Positions 53,994-61,133 of a stretch of 64,000 nt of DNA are shown here, piece by piece (position 1 is the stretch's first letter; each line of letters begins with the position of its first letter). The DNA is from Actinomadura barringtoniae. GTDB lineage: Bacteria > Actinomycetota > Actinomycetes > Streptosporangiales > Streptosporangiaceae. The stretch covers positions 32,414 through 96,413 of the forward strand of contig NZ_JAGEOJ010000031.1 in assembly GCF_017573505.1 (NCBI RefSeq). The letters run 5' to 3'. A program made the translations under genes and the position numbers. The notes under the pieces are model-generated. The model worked only from the letters and a program-made list of their open reading frames with translations. It had not been told where the DNA came from and did no database searches.

Positions 53994-56384
53994 TTGGAAC
54001 GGCAGACGGTGTCGGCCACCTTCCCGTCCGCCGCGGCGTCGGTGGCGGACGCGCGCCGTTTCGTACGGCGGGTGCTGGCCGACTGGGACATGGACGAGGC
54101 GGCCGACGACGCCGTGCTCGCCACCAGCGAACTGGCGACCAACGCGGTCACCTACGCCGGAACGTCCTTCGAGGTCTCCTGCCGCCTGGAAGACGGCCAG
54201 ATCCAGGTCGAGGTCCGTGATCTCCACCCTACGCGCACCATCGCCATGCCCGGCCTGACGGCCTCCAGCGGGCGCGGCCTGCCCTCCATCGCCCGCCTGG
54301 CCGACGCCTGGGGCGTCACCTACGACGGGCCCACCAAGGGCGTCTGGTTCCGGCTGTCCCAGCCCGGCTCCAACTCCAACGGAACGGCCCCGGACGCCGG
54401 CGCCGGCGTCGGCGACCGCCCAGGCGACCGCGTCGACGGGGAGACCGAGGTCGTGGAGACGGCCGACACCGTGGAGGCCGCGGTCGGCGCATCGGCCCGC
54501 AGGCTGGCTCCGGGCGGCGTCAGGCAGGCCTCCGGCCTCTCCCAGACACAGGGCGTCCAGCAGGCCGAGGGCGCCGCGTTCCCGGCCTTCGCCCGCCGTG
54601 GCATGGGCCGCGCCGCCCCCGTGCGGCCCATCGACACCCATGATCACCGGACCGACGGCGAGATCCCGGCCTCGGCCGACCGCGTGCTGCGCTCTCCCGC
54701 CGCATTGGAGACCCTGGAGGACGCGGTCGCCACCGTGCGCGGCGTTCTGGACGCCGAGGGCGCCGCCGTCCTGCTCACCGAACGGGACGGCAGGCTCGTC
54801 CTGGGCGCCAGCTCCGGCCTGCCCGACGAGCTCTCCCTGGGCCAGCTGACGGTGGCCGCGCTCAGCCCCGACGCCGTCAACGGCGTGCCCTGGGTGTCCT
54901 CGGACTCCGCCGACCCGATCGCCGCGGCGCTGCGCGCCGGATCCCTGGCCGCCGCGCCCATCGAGGCCCAGGGGCGGCTCACCGGCCTGATCATCGCGGT
55001 GGCGGCCGACCCCGATCACTTCGCCGAGGCCGACGCCGCCCGGATCGGCCGGATCGCCGACGAGATGGGCCTCTCCCTGGAGAAGGCCCGAGTCGGCGAG
55101 CTGGAACGGTCCTGGCGGGGCTGGCTCAGCTTCGTCGCCGAGGCCAGCGACCTGCTGGCCGGCACCCTCGACCAGGAGCGCACCATGGCCCTGGTCGCCC
55201 AGCTGGTCGTGCCGCGCCTGGCCACCTGGTGCGCCGTCTACAACGCCGTGGAGGGCGAGGAGGCCCGCCTGGCGTACGTGTGGCACGCCGACGAGACCCG
55301 CGCCGACACCCTGCGCGATCTTCTCGACAAGGCCGCCCCCGCCCAGCCGATGGACACCCCCGGCCCCTGGAACGGCCTGAGCACCGCCCCCGCCGAGGTC
55401 CGCGCCGCCGCCGGCGCCACGGCCCGCGACCAGGCCTACGCGTTCCCCCTGATCGCCCGCGGCCGCCGGATCGGCACCATCGTGATCGGCCGCCCGCCCG
55501 GCGACCGCTTCCCGCGCAGCGCGGTCGAGCTCGCCGAGGAGCTGAGCCGCCGCGCCGCCCTCGCGGTCGACAACGCCCGCCTCTACTCCGCCCAGACCGC
55601 GATGAGCAGCGCGCTGCAGCGCAGCCTGCTCCCGCCGGGCGTCCCCGACATCCCCGGCCTCGAGGTCGCCGTGGTCTACGAGCCGGCGGGGGAGGGCAGC
55701 GAGGTCGGCGGCGACTTCTACGACGTCTTCGAGTGCGCCGCCCCCGAGCCCGCCCGCGGCCCGGCGCCGCTGACCCCGGCCGTTCCGCCCAAGGGCGGCG
55801 CCTCCCGCTGGCGCTTCGCGATCGGCGACGTGTGCGGCACCGGCCCGCAGGCCGCCGCCGTCACCGGGCTCGCCCGGCACGCGCTGCGGATCCTGGCCGC
55901 CGAGGAGATGACGGTCCCCGACGTTCTGACGCGCCTCAACCGGCTGATCCTCGGCGAGGGGGAGCGGGGCAGGCTGCTGACCCTCCTGCACGGCGAGATC
56001 ACGCCCCGGCCCCGCCGGGACGGCGTCAAGATCAGGCTGACCAGCGCGGGCCACCCGCCCCCGCTGATCCTCGACCCCGACGGCACCGTGCGCGACGTCG
56101 CCTCGCCACAGCCGCTGCTCGGGGTCTTCGACGACGTCGACTTCCACACCGACACCGTCGAGCTGCGCCCCGGCCAGGTGCTGCTGTGCGTGACCGACGG
56201 CGTCACCGAGCGGCGCTCCGGCGCGCGGCTGCTCGGCGACGGGCACGGCCTGGAGCAGTTGCTGTCGGGCTGCACGGGCCTCAGCGCTGGTGCGGTGGCC
56301 GCCCGAATACAACGCGCGGTGCGTGATTTCGGGCCGGAGCCGTCCAACGATGACGTTGCCCTCATTGTTCTCCGCGCGTCATGA
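53994..56384 (+). CDS. HATPase / GAF / SpoIIE-type PP2C phosphatase
   Basis: A 796-residue regulator. Residues 1-125 are an anti-sigma-type HATPase (DEAADDAVLATSELATNAVTYAG; SSGRGLPSIARLADAWG). About 230-360 and 380-530 are GAF-like sensor modules (AEGAAVLLTERDGRLVLGASSGLPDEL; WLSFVAEASDLLAGTLDQERTMALVAQLVVPRL). About 560-796 is the SpoIIE/RsbU-type PP2C domain (ALQRSLLPPGVPDIPGLEVAVVYEPAGEGSEVGGDFYDVFE; LLCVTDGVTERR; NDDVALIVLRAS). It should dephosphorylate a STAS antagonist, the next gene being the obvious one. TTG 53994 has GAGG 7 bp upstream and opens the ATPase domain. Confidence 0.9.
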   Translation: MERQTVSATFPSAAASVADARRFVRRVLADWDMDEAADDAVLATSELATNAVTYAGTSFEVSCRLEDGQIQVEVRDLHPTRTIAMPGLTASSGRGLPSIARLADAWGVTYDGPTKGVWFRLSQPGSNSNGTAPDAGAGVGDRPGDRVDGETEVVETADTVEAAVGASARRLAPGGVRQASGLSQTQGVQQAEGAAFPAFARRGMGRAAPVRPIDTHDHRTDGEIPASADRVLRSPAALETLEDAVATVRGVLDAEGAAVLLTERDGRLVLGASSGLPDELSLGQLTVAALSPDAVNGVPWVSSDSADPIAAALRAGSLAAAPIEAQGRLTGLIIAVAADPDHFAEADAARIGRIADEMGLSLEKARVGELERSWRGWLSFVAEASDLLAGTLDQERTMALVAQLVVPRLATWCAVYNAVEGEEARLAYVWHADETRADTLRDLLDKAAPAQPMDTPGPWNGLSTAPAEVRAAAGATARDQAYAFPLIARGRRIGTIVIGRPPGDRFPRSAVELAEELSRRAALAVDNARLYSAQTAMSSALQRSLLPPGVPDIPGLEVAVVYEPAGEGSEVGGDFYDVFECAAPEPARGPAPLTPAVPPKGGASRWRFAIGDVCGTGPQAAAVTGLARHALRILAAEEMTVPDVLTRLNRLILGEGERGRLLTLLHGEITPRPRRDGVKIRLTSAGHPPPLILDPDGTVRDVASPQPLLGVFDDVDFHTDTVELRPGQVLLCVTDGVTERRSGARLLGDGHGLEQLLSGCTGLSAGAVAARIQRAVRDFGPEPSNDDVALIVLRAS

Positions 56385-56415
56385 TGAACCTCGGGAATCG
56401 GTAAGGTGGGGTGGC

Positions 56416-56751
56416 GTGGGGCTTGCCTTGCACACGACGCGACAGGACGGCCGCGCGACGATCGCCGCGCGCGGTTCCATCGACCTGCACTCCTCCGATG
56501 AGCTGCGGACGCGTTTGACCGAGCTCGTGGACGCCGGCGAGCGCGAGGTCGTGGTCGACCTCACGGCCGTCGACTTCTGCGACTCCTCGGGGCTCAACGT
56601 GCTGGTGCGCGCCTACAAGCACGCCCGGGCGCAGAACGCGACGCTCACGGTGACGGGCGCCTACGGCCGCGTCGAGAACGTGCTACGTACGACCGGGCTG
56701 GACCGCTTCCTGATCGGCGGGACGGCGGCCGAAGGGGGAGCAGGGCGATGA
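56416..56751 (+). CDS. STAS-domain anti-sigma factor antagonist
   Basis: A 111-residue STAS protein: ATIAARGSIDLHSSDELRTRLTELVDAGEREVVVDLTAVDFCDSSGLNVLVRAYKHARAQ, with the phosphorylatable Ser in VDFCDSSGLNVLV. It is the middle gene of a phosphatase/STAS/ATPase operon and the probable substrate of the SpoIIE-type phosphatase. GTG 56416 is preferred as it precedes strand 1; the stop overlaps the next ATG by 4 bp. Confidence 0.88.
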   Translation: MGLALHTTRQDGRATIAARGSIDLHSSDELRTRLTELVDAGEREVVVDLTAVDFCDSSGLNVLVRAYKHARAQNATLTVTGAYGRVENVLRTTGLDRFLIGGTAAEGGAGR

Positions 56752-57116
56752 CCGAAACCACCCTCCGCGCGGCCCCGCAGACCGAGGCGGTGGAGTACGC
56801 CCGGCGCCTGGCCGCCCGCACCATGCGGACCTGGTCGCTGGTCGACCGCGAGGAGCTGGTCACCGCCATCGTCGCCGAGCTGGTCGCCAACGCCGTCCGG
56901 CACGCCGGCACGGCCCTGGAGCTGCGCCTGCTGCGCCGTCCGGGCGGCGTCCGCGTCGAGGTCCGCGACCGGGCCACCCAGATGCCGCGCCTGACCGTTC
57001 CCGGCCCGCTGGACGAGTCGCACCGCGGCCTGTTCATCGTCGACCGCTTCTCCAGCTCCTGGGGCGCCGAGCCCGTCTCCGGCGGCAAGGTCGTCTGGGC
57101 CGAGGTCGCGCTGTAA
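56748..57116 (+). CDS. RsbW-like anti-sigma factor ATPase
   Basis: A 122-residue GHKL ATPase: DREELVTAIVAELVANAVRHAG (N box), VRVEVRDRATQMP (G1-like), LDESHRGLFIVDRFSSSWGAEPVSGGKVVWAEV (G2-like). It should phosphorylate the STAS protein encoded upstream and hold a sigma factor when free. ATGA overlap with the STAS gene. The sigma partner is not encoded next to it. A strong hairpin follows about 165 bp downstream. Confidence 0.88.
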   Translation: MTETTLRAAPQTEAVEYARRLAARTMRTWSLVDREELVTAIVAELVANAVRHAGTALELRLLRRPGGVRVEVRDRATQMPRLTVPGPLDESHRGLFIVDRFSSSWGAEPVSGGKVVWAEVAL

Positions 57117-57281
57117 TTTTTGGCCTTCGCGGCCTCGGGCCCCTCGCCTGGCGGCTCGCGTCCCGAACCGCAAAAGCGGCGAGCGCGGCACGGCTTCGCC
57201 GTCTTCGCGGGCGACTTCGCCTTCGGCTCGTCTCCCGCTCAGGTAGCGCGCTCGCGTGCGGGCTGGGGTTTGTGCGGGGTC

Positions 57282-57321
57282 GGCCCCTGGGGCCCCGCAC
57301 GGTGGCGAGACCCCAGGGGCC
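57282..57321. terminator. Convergent-gene terminator hairpin
   Basis: GGCCCCTGGGG (57282-57292) and CCCCAGGGGCC (57311-57321) form a perfect 11-bp stem with an 18-nt loop, between the ATPase gene (+, ends 57116) and the DAHP synthase gene (-, ends 57335). No T-tract follows, which is common in actinobacteria. The rest of the 218-bp gap is GC-rich with no supported frame. Confidence 0.65.
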
Positions 57322-57334
57322 GGAGTTCTCAGGG

Positions 57335-58681
57335 TTACTGGGCCTTCCGGTAGAGCTCGGCGACCATGAACGCCAGGTCGAGCGACTGGCCGCGGTTCAG
57401 GCGGGGGTCGCAGGCCGTCTCGTAGCGCTGGTGCAGGTCGGCCTCGACGATCTCGTCGCCGCCGCCCACGCACTCGGTGACGTCGTCGCCGGTGAACTCG
57501 ATGTGGATGCCGCCCGGGTGGGTGCCGAGGGCGCGGTGCACCTCGAAGAACCCGGCGACCTCGTCGAGCACGTCGTCCAGGCGCCTGGTCTTGTGGCCGC
57601 TGGCGGCCTCCCAGGTGTTGCCGTGCATCGGGTCGCAGATCCAGGCCACGGGGGCGCCGCTCTGGTTCACCTTCTCGATCAGCGGCGGCAGCGCGTCGCG
57701 AATCTTGCCCGCGCCCATGCGCGTGACGAAGGTGAGGCGGCCCGGCTCGTGGTCGGGGTTGAGCTTGTCCATCAGCGCCAGCGCGTCGTCGGCGGAGGTG
57801 CTCGGGCCGAGCTTCACGCCGATCGGGTTGCGGATGCGGCTGAGGAAGTCGACGTGCGCGCCGTCCAGCTGGCGGGTGCGCTCGCCGATCCACAGGAAGT
57901 GCGCCGACACGTCGTAGGGGAGGCCGCTCAGGTGGTCGATGCGGGTCATGGCCCGCTCGTACTCCAGCAGCAGGGCCTCGTGGCTGGAGTAGAACTCCAC
58001 GCTGTGGAACTCGTCGGGGCTGGCGCCGCAGGCCTTCATGAACGTGAGGGCGCGGTCGATCTCCCCGGCCAGCTGCTCGTAGCGCTGGCCCGCCGGGCTC
58101 TGCTTGACGAAGTCCTGGTTCCAGGCGTGCACCTGCCGCAGGTCGGCGTAGCCGCCCTTGGTGAACGCGCGGCACAGGTTCAGCGTGACCGCCGAGCAGT
58201 GGTAGGCCTGCAGCAGCCGGTGCGGGTCGTTGCGGCGGGACACGGCGTCGAAGTCGAAGCCGTTGACCGCGTCGCCCCGGTAGGCGGGCAGCTCCACGCC
58301 GTTGCGGGTCTCGTTCGGCTTGGAGCGCGGCTTGGCGAACTGCCCGGCCATCCGGCCGATCTTCACGACCGGCACGCTGGCGGCGTAGGTCAGCACGACC
58401 GCCATCTGCAGGAGGGTCTTCAGCTTGTTCTTGACGGCGTCGGCGTTGGACCCGGAGAAGGTCTCGGCGCAGTCGCCGCCCTGCAGGACGAACGCCTCGC
58501 CGAGCGCGACCTCGGCGAGCCGGTCCTTCAGGTTGTCGCACTCGCCGGCGAAGACCAGCGGCGGCTGGGTGGCCAGCTCGCGCGCTACCGCGGCCACCTC
58601 GGAGGGGTCGTCCCATTCCGGCTGCTGAAGGGCGGGGAGGCCGCGCCAGGCGTCCAGTTCCCCCGTGATGTCTGTGGCCAT
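57335..58681 (-). CDS. aroG: Class II 3-deoxy-7-phosphoheptulonate (DAHP) synthase
   Basis: A 448-residue class II DAHP synthase, first step of the shikimate pathway (phosphoenolpyruvate plus erythrose 4-phosphate). Landmarks are GDCAETF at about 73-79, VVKIGRMAGQFAKPRS, LPAYRGDAVNGF, FYSSHEALLLEYERAMTR, SAHFLWIGERTRQLDGAHV, TRMGAGKIRDALPPLIEKV and ICDPMHGNTWEA (metal-ligand region). The length is normal. ATG 58681 is the family start; an in-frame ATG at 58747 would add a non-homologous extension. A 235-bp upstream gap contains a short aromatic-containing frame that could be an attenuator. Confidence 0.93.
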   Translation of the reverse strand: MATDITGELDAWRGLPALQQPEWDDPSEVAAVARELATQPPLVFAGECDNLKDRLAEVALGEAFVLQGGDCAETFSGSNADAVKNKLKTLLQMAVVLTYAASVPVVKIGRMAGQFAKPRSKPNETRNGVELPAYRGDAVNGFDFDAVSRRNDPHRLLQAYHCSAVTLNLCRAFTKGGYADLRQVHAWNQDFVKQSPAGQRYEQLAGEIDRALTFMKACGASPDEFHSVEFYSSHEALLLEYERAMTRIDHLSGLPYDVSAHFLWIGERTRQLDGAHVDFLSRIRNPIGVKLGPSTSADDALALMDKLNPDHEPGRLTFVTRMGAGKIRDALPPLIEKVNQSGAPVAWICDPMHGNTWEAASGHKTRRLDDVLDEVAGFFEVHRALGTHPGGIHIEFTGDDVTECVGGGDEIVEADLHQRYETACDPRLNRGQSLDLAFMVAELYRKAQ

Positions 58682-58721
58682 GTTCAGAAGTACCCGCGAA
58701 CTGTCGGTGGTGTGGTCTTCA

Positions 58722-58805
58722 CTATGAGACGCCCGGCCCCGCCGCATAGTTGTGGTGCCACTCGTTGTGACGCTCCAAGGCTATGGCACCCGGGTCCGGC
58801 GACAC
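58722..58805 (-). other. Candidate aromatic leader-peptide ORF upstream of aroG
   Basis: An open frame on the minus strand from GTG 58805 (or TTG 58778) to TAG at 58722 encodes a short peptide ending ERHNEWHHNYAAGPGVS. It contains one Trp and one Tyr in a block of His/Asn residues and ends about 40 bp before aroG. No ribosome site is visible before the GTG, so a leaderless message would be needed. The claim is position and composition only. Confidence 0.25.
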
Positions 58806-58830
58806 ACCAGCAGTACGGCGTAGACGGCAG

Positions 58831-58859
58831 CGGCGGGCGACCCGGTGGATCGCCCGCCG
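58831..58859. terminator. Hairpin downstream of the sigma-factor gene
   Basis: CGGCGGGCGA (58831-58840) and TCGCCCGCCG (58850-58859) form a perfect 10-bp stem with a 9-nt loop, about 58 bp past the sigma gene stop on its strand. It is the best terminator candidate for the sigma gene. It lies upstream of aroG, so an attenuator role there is an alternative. Confidence 0.6.
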
Positions 58860-58916
58860 ATCAGGTCTTAGCGGCCAGAACTGGTCAAAACGTTCAAAAC
58901 GGACTTTGGGTAGGGA

Positions 58917-59936
58917 TCAGGCGGCGCGGAACCCGCCGGCCGCGCCGGCCTCGGTGCGCAGGGGTTCCTCGGACGCGGGCGCCCCGGTCAAGGCACGGTG
59001 GCCGGTCAGGTCCGCATCGGAGGCCAGCTGGCGCAGCCGCCGCAGCGAACGGTCGGTGATCTGCCTCACCCGGTTGTGGCTGAGGCCGTACCGCGCGCCG
59101 ATCTGGGCGTAGGAGAGCGGCTGGCCGCTGTCCATCCCGAACCGGGCCCGCAGGATCGCCGACTCGCGCTCGGGAAGCCGCTCCAGCAGCCGCCCCAGGC
59201 CCTCGATGTCGTCCAGCGCCATCACCTCGGCCTCGGGCGTCACAGCCTCCGGGTCCTCCAGCAGGTCGCCCATGGGCGTCTCGCCGGCGTCGTCGATGGT
59301 GGCGTCCAGGCTGGCCGGGTCGCGCCGCCAGCGCAGCAGCTCGTCCACGTGCTCGGGCTCGGCGCCGACCGCCTGGGCCAGCTCGTCACGGCTCGGCTCG
59401 CGGCCGAGGTCACGGCTCAGCTGGCGTTCGGCACGGCGCAGCCGGGAAAGCTCCTCCTCCACGTGGACCGGCAGCCGGATCGTGCGGGCCGTGTGGCTGA
59501 GGCCGCGCCCGATCGCCTGGCGGATCCACCACGTGGCGTACGTGGAGAACTTGAAACCCCGGCGATAGTCGAACTTCTCAACGGCGCGCATCAACCCGAG
59601 GTTCCCCTCTTGGATCAGGTCGATGAGCGGCAGCGAATCGGTGGGGTATTTACGGGCGATGGAGACCACGAGTCGCAGGTTCGCCTCGACGAAGCGTTGC
59701 TTGGCACGAAGGCCCGCCTCGACGAGTTCCTCCAGCTCCTCGTGGGACGCGCCCGCGGGCACGTTCTCCTGTTCAAGAAGCTGTTCGGCGTACAGGCCCC
59801 CCTCGATGGCCTTCGCCAAGTCGACCTCCTCCACCGCGTCCAGCAGCGGGCTACGGCCGATCCGGTCGAGGTACGCCCCCACAAGGTCCTTGTCGGGGGC
59901 GTCGACCCTGTTGCCCTTGGTACGGGTTGCAGCCAT
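58917..59936 (-). CDS. Primary-like sigma-70 factor (group 1/2)
   Basis: A 339-residue RpoD-type sigma factor with regions 1.2 (KDLVGAYLDRIGRSPLL), 2 (RLVVSIARKYPTDSLPLIDLIQEGNLGLMRAVEKFDYRRGFKFSTYATWWIRQAIGRGL), 3 (IRLPVHVEEELSRLRRAERQLSRDLGREPSRDELA) and 4 (LLERLPERESAILRARFGMDSGQPLSYAQIGARYGLSHNRVRQITDRSLRRLRQLA). The N-terminal extension of HrdB/SigA is absent, so it looks like a group 2 (HrdC/HrdD/SigB-like) factor, with the caveat that region 2.4 identity to the housekeeping factor cannot be measured by eye. ATG 59936 is preceded by AGAAGGG. A SigR-type promoter lies upstream. Confidence 0.9.
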   Translation of the reverse strand: MAATRTKGNRVDAPDKDLVGAYLDRIGRSPLLDAVEEVDLAKAIEGGLYAEQLLEQENVPAGASHEELEELVEAGLRAKQRFVEANLRLVVSIARKYPTDSLPLIDLIQEGNLGLMRAVEKFDYRRGFKFSTYATWWIRQAIGRGLSHTARTIRLPVHVEEELSRLRRAERQLSRDLGREPSRDELAQAVGAEPEHVDELLRWRRDPASLDATIDDAGETPMGDLLEDPEAVTPEAEVMALDDIEGLGRLLERLPERESAILRARFGMDSGQPLSYAQIGARYGLSHNRVRQITDRSLRRLRQLASDADLTGHRALTGAPASEEPLRTEAGAAGGFRAA

Positions 59937-59972
59937 CCTGACCCTTCTCCGGTGCGATCTCCCTGAAGGGAC

Positions 59973-59998
59973 AACGCTAATTACCGCTCTGTGATTCC
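59973..59998 (-). promoter_or_regulatory. SigR-type promoter for the sigma-factor gene
   Basis: On the minus strand GGAAT (59998-59994), then exactly 18 bp, then GTT (59975-59973). This fits the Streptomyces SigR consensus GGAAT-N18-GTT, placing a transcript start near 59966, 30 bp before the ATG. In Streptomyces the hrdB gene also has a SigR-dependent promoter (established for S. coelicolor). Confidence 0.6.
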
Positions 59999-60005
59999 CA
60001 GTTCC

Positions 60006-60031
60006 GGAATACTGCGAGGCTGTTCGCCGCT
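60006..60031 (+). promoter_or_regulatory. Near-consensus SigR-type promoter for thioredoxin
   Basis: GGAAT (60006-60010), 18 bp and GCT (60029-60031) match SigR consensus except for one base of the -10 (GTT). It lies about 38 bp before the thioredoxin start. Confidence 0.4.
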
Positions 60032-60068
60032 CTACCTGTTCTGATACCCCGACCGAGGAGAAAATGAC

Positions 60069-60425
60069 ATGGCGACGGTCACTGTGACCGCTGACACCTT
60101 CGACAAGGTGGCTCAGGGTGAGGGCATCGTCCTGGTGGACTTCTGGGCCGCCTGGTGCGGGCCGTGCCGCCGGTTCGCCCCGGTGTTCGAGAAGTCTTCC
60201 GAGAAGCACGAGGACATCGTGTTCGGGAAGGTCGACACCGAGGCCGAGCCCGAGCTGTCGGAGCGTTTCGGCATCGCCTCCATCCCGACGCTCATGGCGA
60301 TCCGGGACGGCGTCATCGTCTTCGCCGAGCCGGGCGCGCTGCCCGGCGAGACCCTGGAGAACGTGATCGAGCAGGTGCGCGCCCTGGACATGGACGACGT
60401 GCGCGCCCGCCTCGCCAAGTCCTGA
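60069..60425 (+). CDS. trxA: Thioredoxin
   Basis: A 118-residue thioredoxin: VLVDFWAAWCGPCRRFAPVFEKSSE carries the WCGPC active site (residues about 30-34), and FGIASIPTLMAIRDG supplies the cis-Pro loop. It should reduce disulfides with thioredoxin reductase, which is not in this window. ATG 60069 follows GAGGAG by 8 bp. Divergent from the sigma gene with SigR-like signatures facing both ways; thioredoxin genes are classical SigR targets. The gene name denotes the family, not a proven orthologue. Confidence 0.93.
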   Translation: MATVTVTADTFDKVAQGEGIVLVDFWAAWCGPCRRFAPVFEKSSEKHEDIVFGKVDTEAEPELSERFGIASIPTLMAIRDGVIVFAEPGALPGETLENVIEQVRALDMDDVRARLAKS

Positions 60426-60526
60426 CCCACTGGGCATCAGGCGTCACTGACCTCACGTCACATGTTGACCGGTTGCGGCCGGACCCTGGGTAGATCGCCC
60501 GGTCATGGCCGCGCCTCCGGCGTCGC

Positions 60527-60546
60527 GGAAGGGCGGCCGCCTTTCC
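60527..60546. repeat. 20-bp near-perfect palindrome after thioredoxin
   Basis: GGAAGGGCGGCCGCCTTTCC is self-complementary except for one base pair. It is about 100 bp past the thioredoxin stop, before the Hsp20 gene, and could fold as a terminator-like stem with an extra bulge. Confidence 0.4.
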
Positions 60547-60629
60547 GGACCTCGGGCTCTGGACGCGGTCGCCCAACGGGCGTCTTCTGGACTGACCCGA
60601 TGGATGACCGTCAGGGAGGAGCGACAGTG

Positions 60630-61040
60630 ATGCCCACGCCACGGCTCGTACCGTCCCGATGGCTGCTGCGCCGGATGGCCCGCTCGGCGCCGGTCTCCAG
60701 GCTCCGCATGGCCGGCCGGCCGATCAGAGCCGAGGAGTACGTCGAGGACGGCGTGTACGTCGTCCGCGCGGACCTGCCGGGCGTCGACCCGGCCCGCGAC
60801 ATCGAGGTCTCGATCCTGCCCGATCCCGACTCGGTCGAGATCAAGGCGATCCGGCGGGACGACCTCAAGGCGCACCGGCACGGCGAGATCTCTTACGGCC
60901 TGTTCCGGCGCGTGCTCACGCTGCCCGACCGGGCCGACCGCGCGACGCTCACCACCAGCTACAGCAACGGTGTGCTGGAGGTCGCGGTCGACCTGCCCGG
61001 CGCCCGCCAGAAGGCGACGGCCACCCCGATCCGCCGCTAG
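60630..61040 (+). CDS. Hsp20/alpha-crystallin small heat-shock protein
   Basis: A 136-residue sHsp. The alpha-crystallin domain is VYVVRADLPGVDPARDIEVSILPDPDSVEIKAIRRDD to FRRVLTLPDRADRATLTTSYSNGVLEVAVDLPGARQKATATPIRR (AxxxxGVLxV-type end YSNGVLEV). The N-terminal arm is basic (RWLLRRMARSAP) and the C-terminal I-x-I anchor seems absent. GGGAGGA lies 9 bp upstream of ATG 60630; GTG 60627 is also possible. No HspR/HAIR-like site is visible. Confidence 0.85.
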   Translation: MPTPRLVPSRWLLRRMARSAPVSRLRMAGRPIRAEEYVEDGVYVVRADLPGVDPARDIEVSILPDPDSVEIKAIRRDDLKAHRHGEISYGLFRRVLTLPDRADRATLTTSYSNGVLEVAVDLPGARQKATATPIRR

Positions 61041-61055
61041 GCGCCGTGCCCCCGT

Positions 61056-61083
61056 TGATCTTCGGGCTGTGATCTTCAGGCTG
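61056..61083 (+). repeat. 14-bp tandem repeat, TGATCTTCRGGCTG x2
   Basis: TGATCTTCGGGCTG (61056-61069) and TGATCTTCAGGCTG (61070-61083) are head-to-tail with one mismatch, between Hsp20 and the aldo/keto reductase gene. The inverted pair GGCAGG/CCTGCC (61089-61107) follows. Confidence 0.7.
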
Positions 61084-61133
61084 TCCCTGGCAGGGCCACG
61101 ACCTGCCGAATCGATCTCGGTACCGTCGGGACC

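Noticed and set aside
57120..57353. Small frame downstream of the anti-sigma ATPase gene
   Set aside because: Ends antisense within aroG, runs through the terminator hairpin and has no ribosome site or homology.
60006..60040. GGAAT paired with the exact GTT at 60038 as a SigR promoter
   Set aside because: Spacing would be 27 bp, far outside the 18-19 bp needed; only the GCT at 18 bp is a plausible, weaker match.
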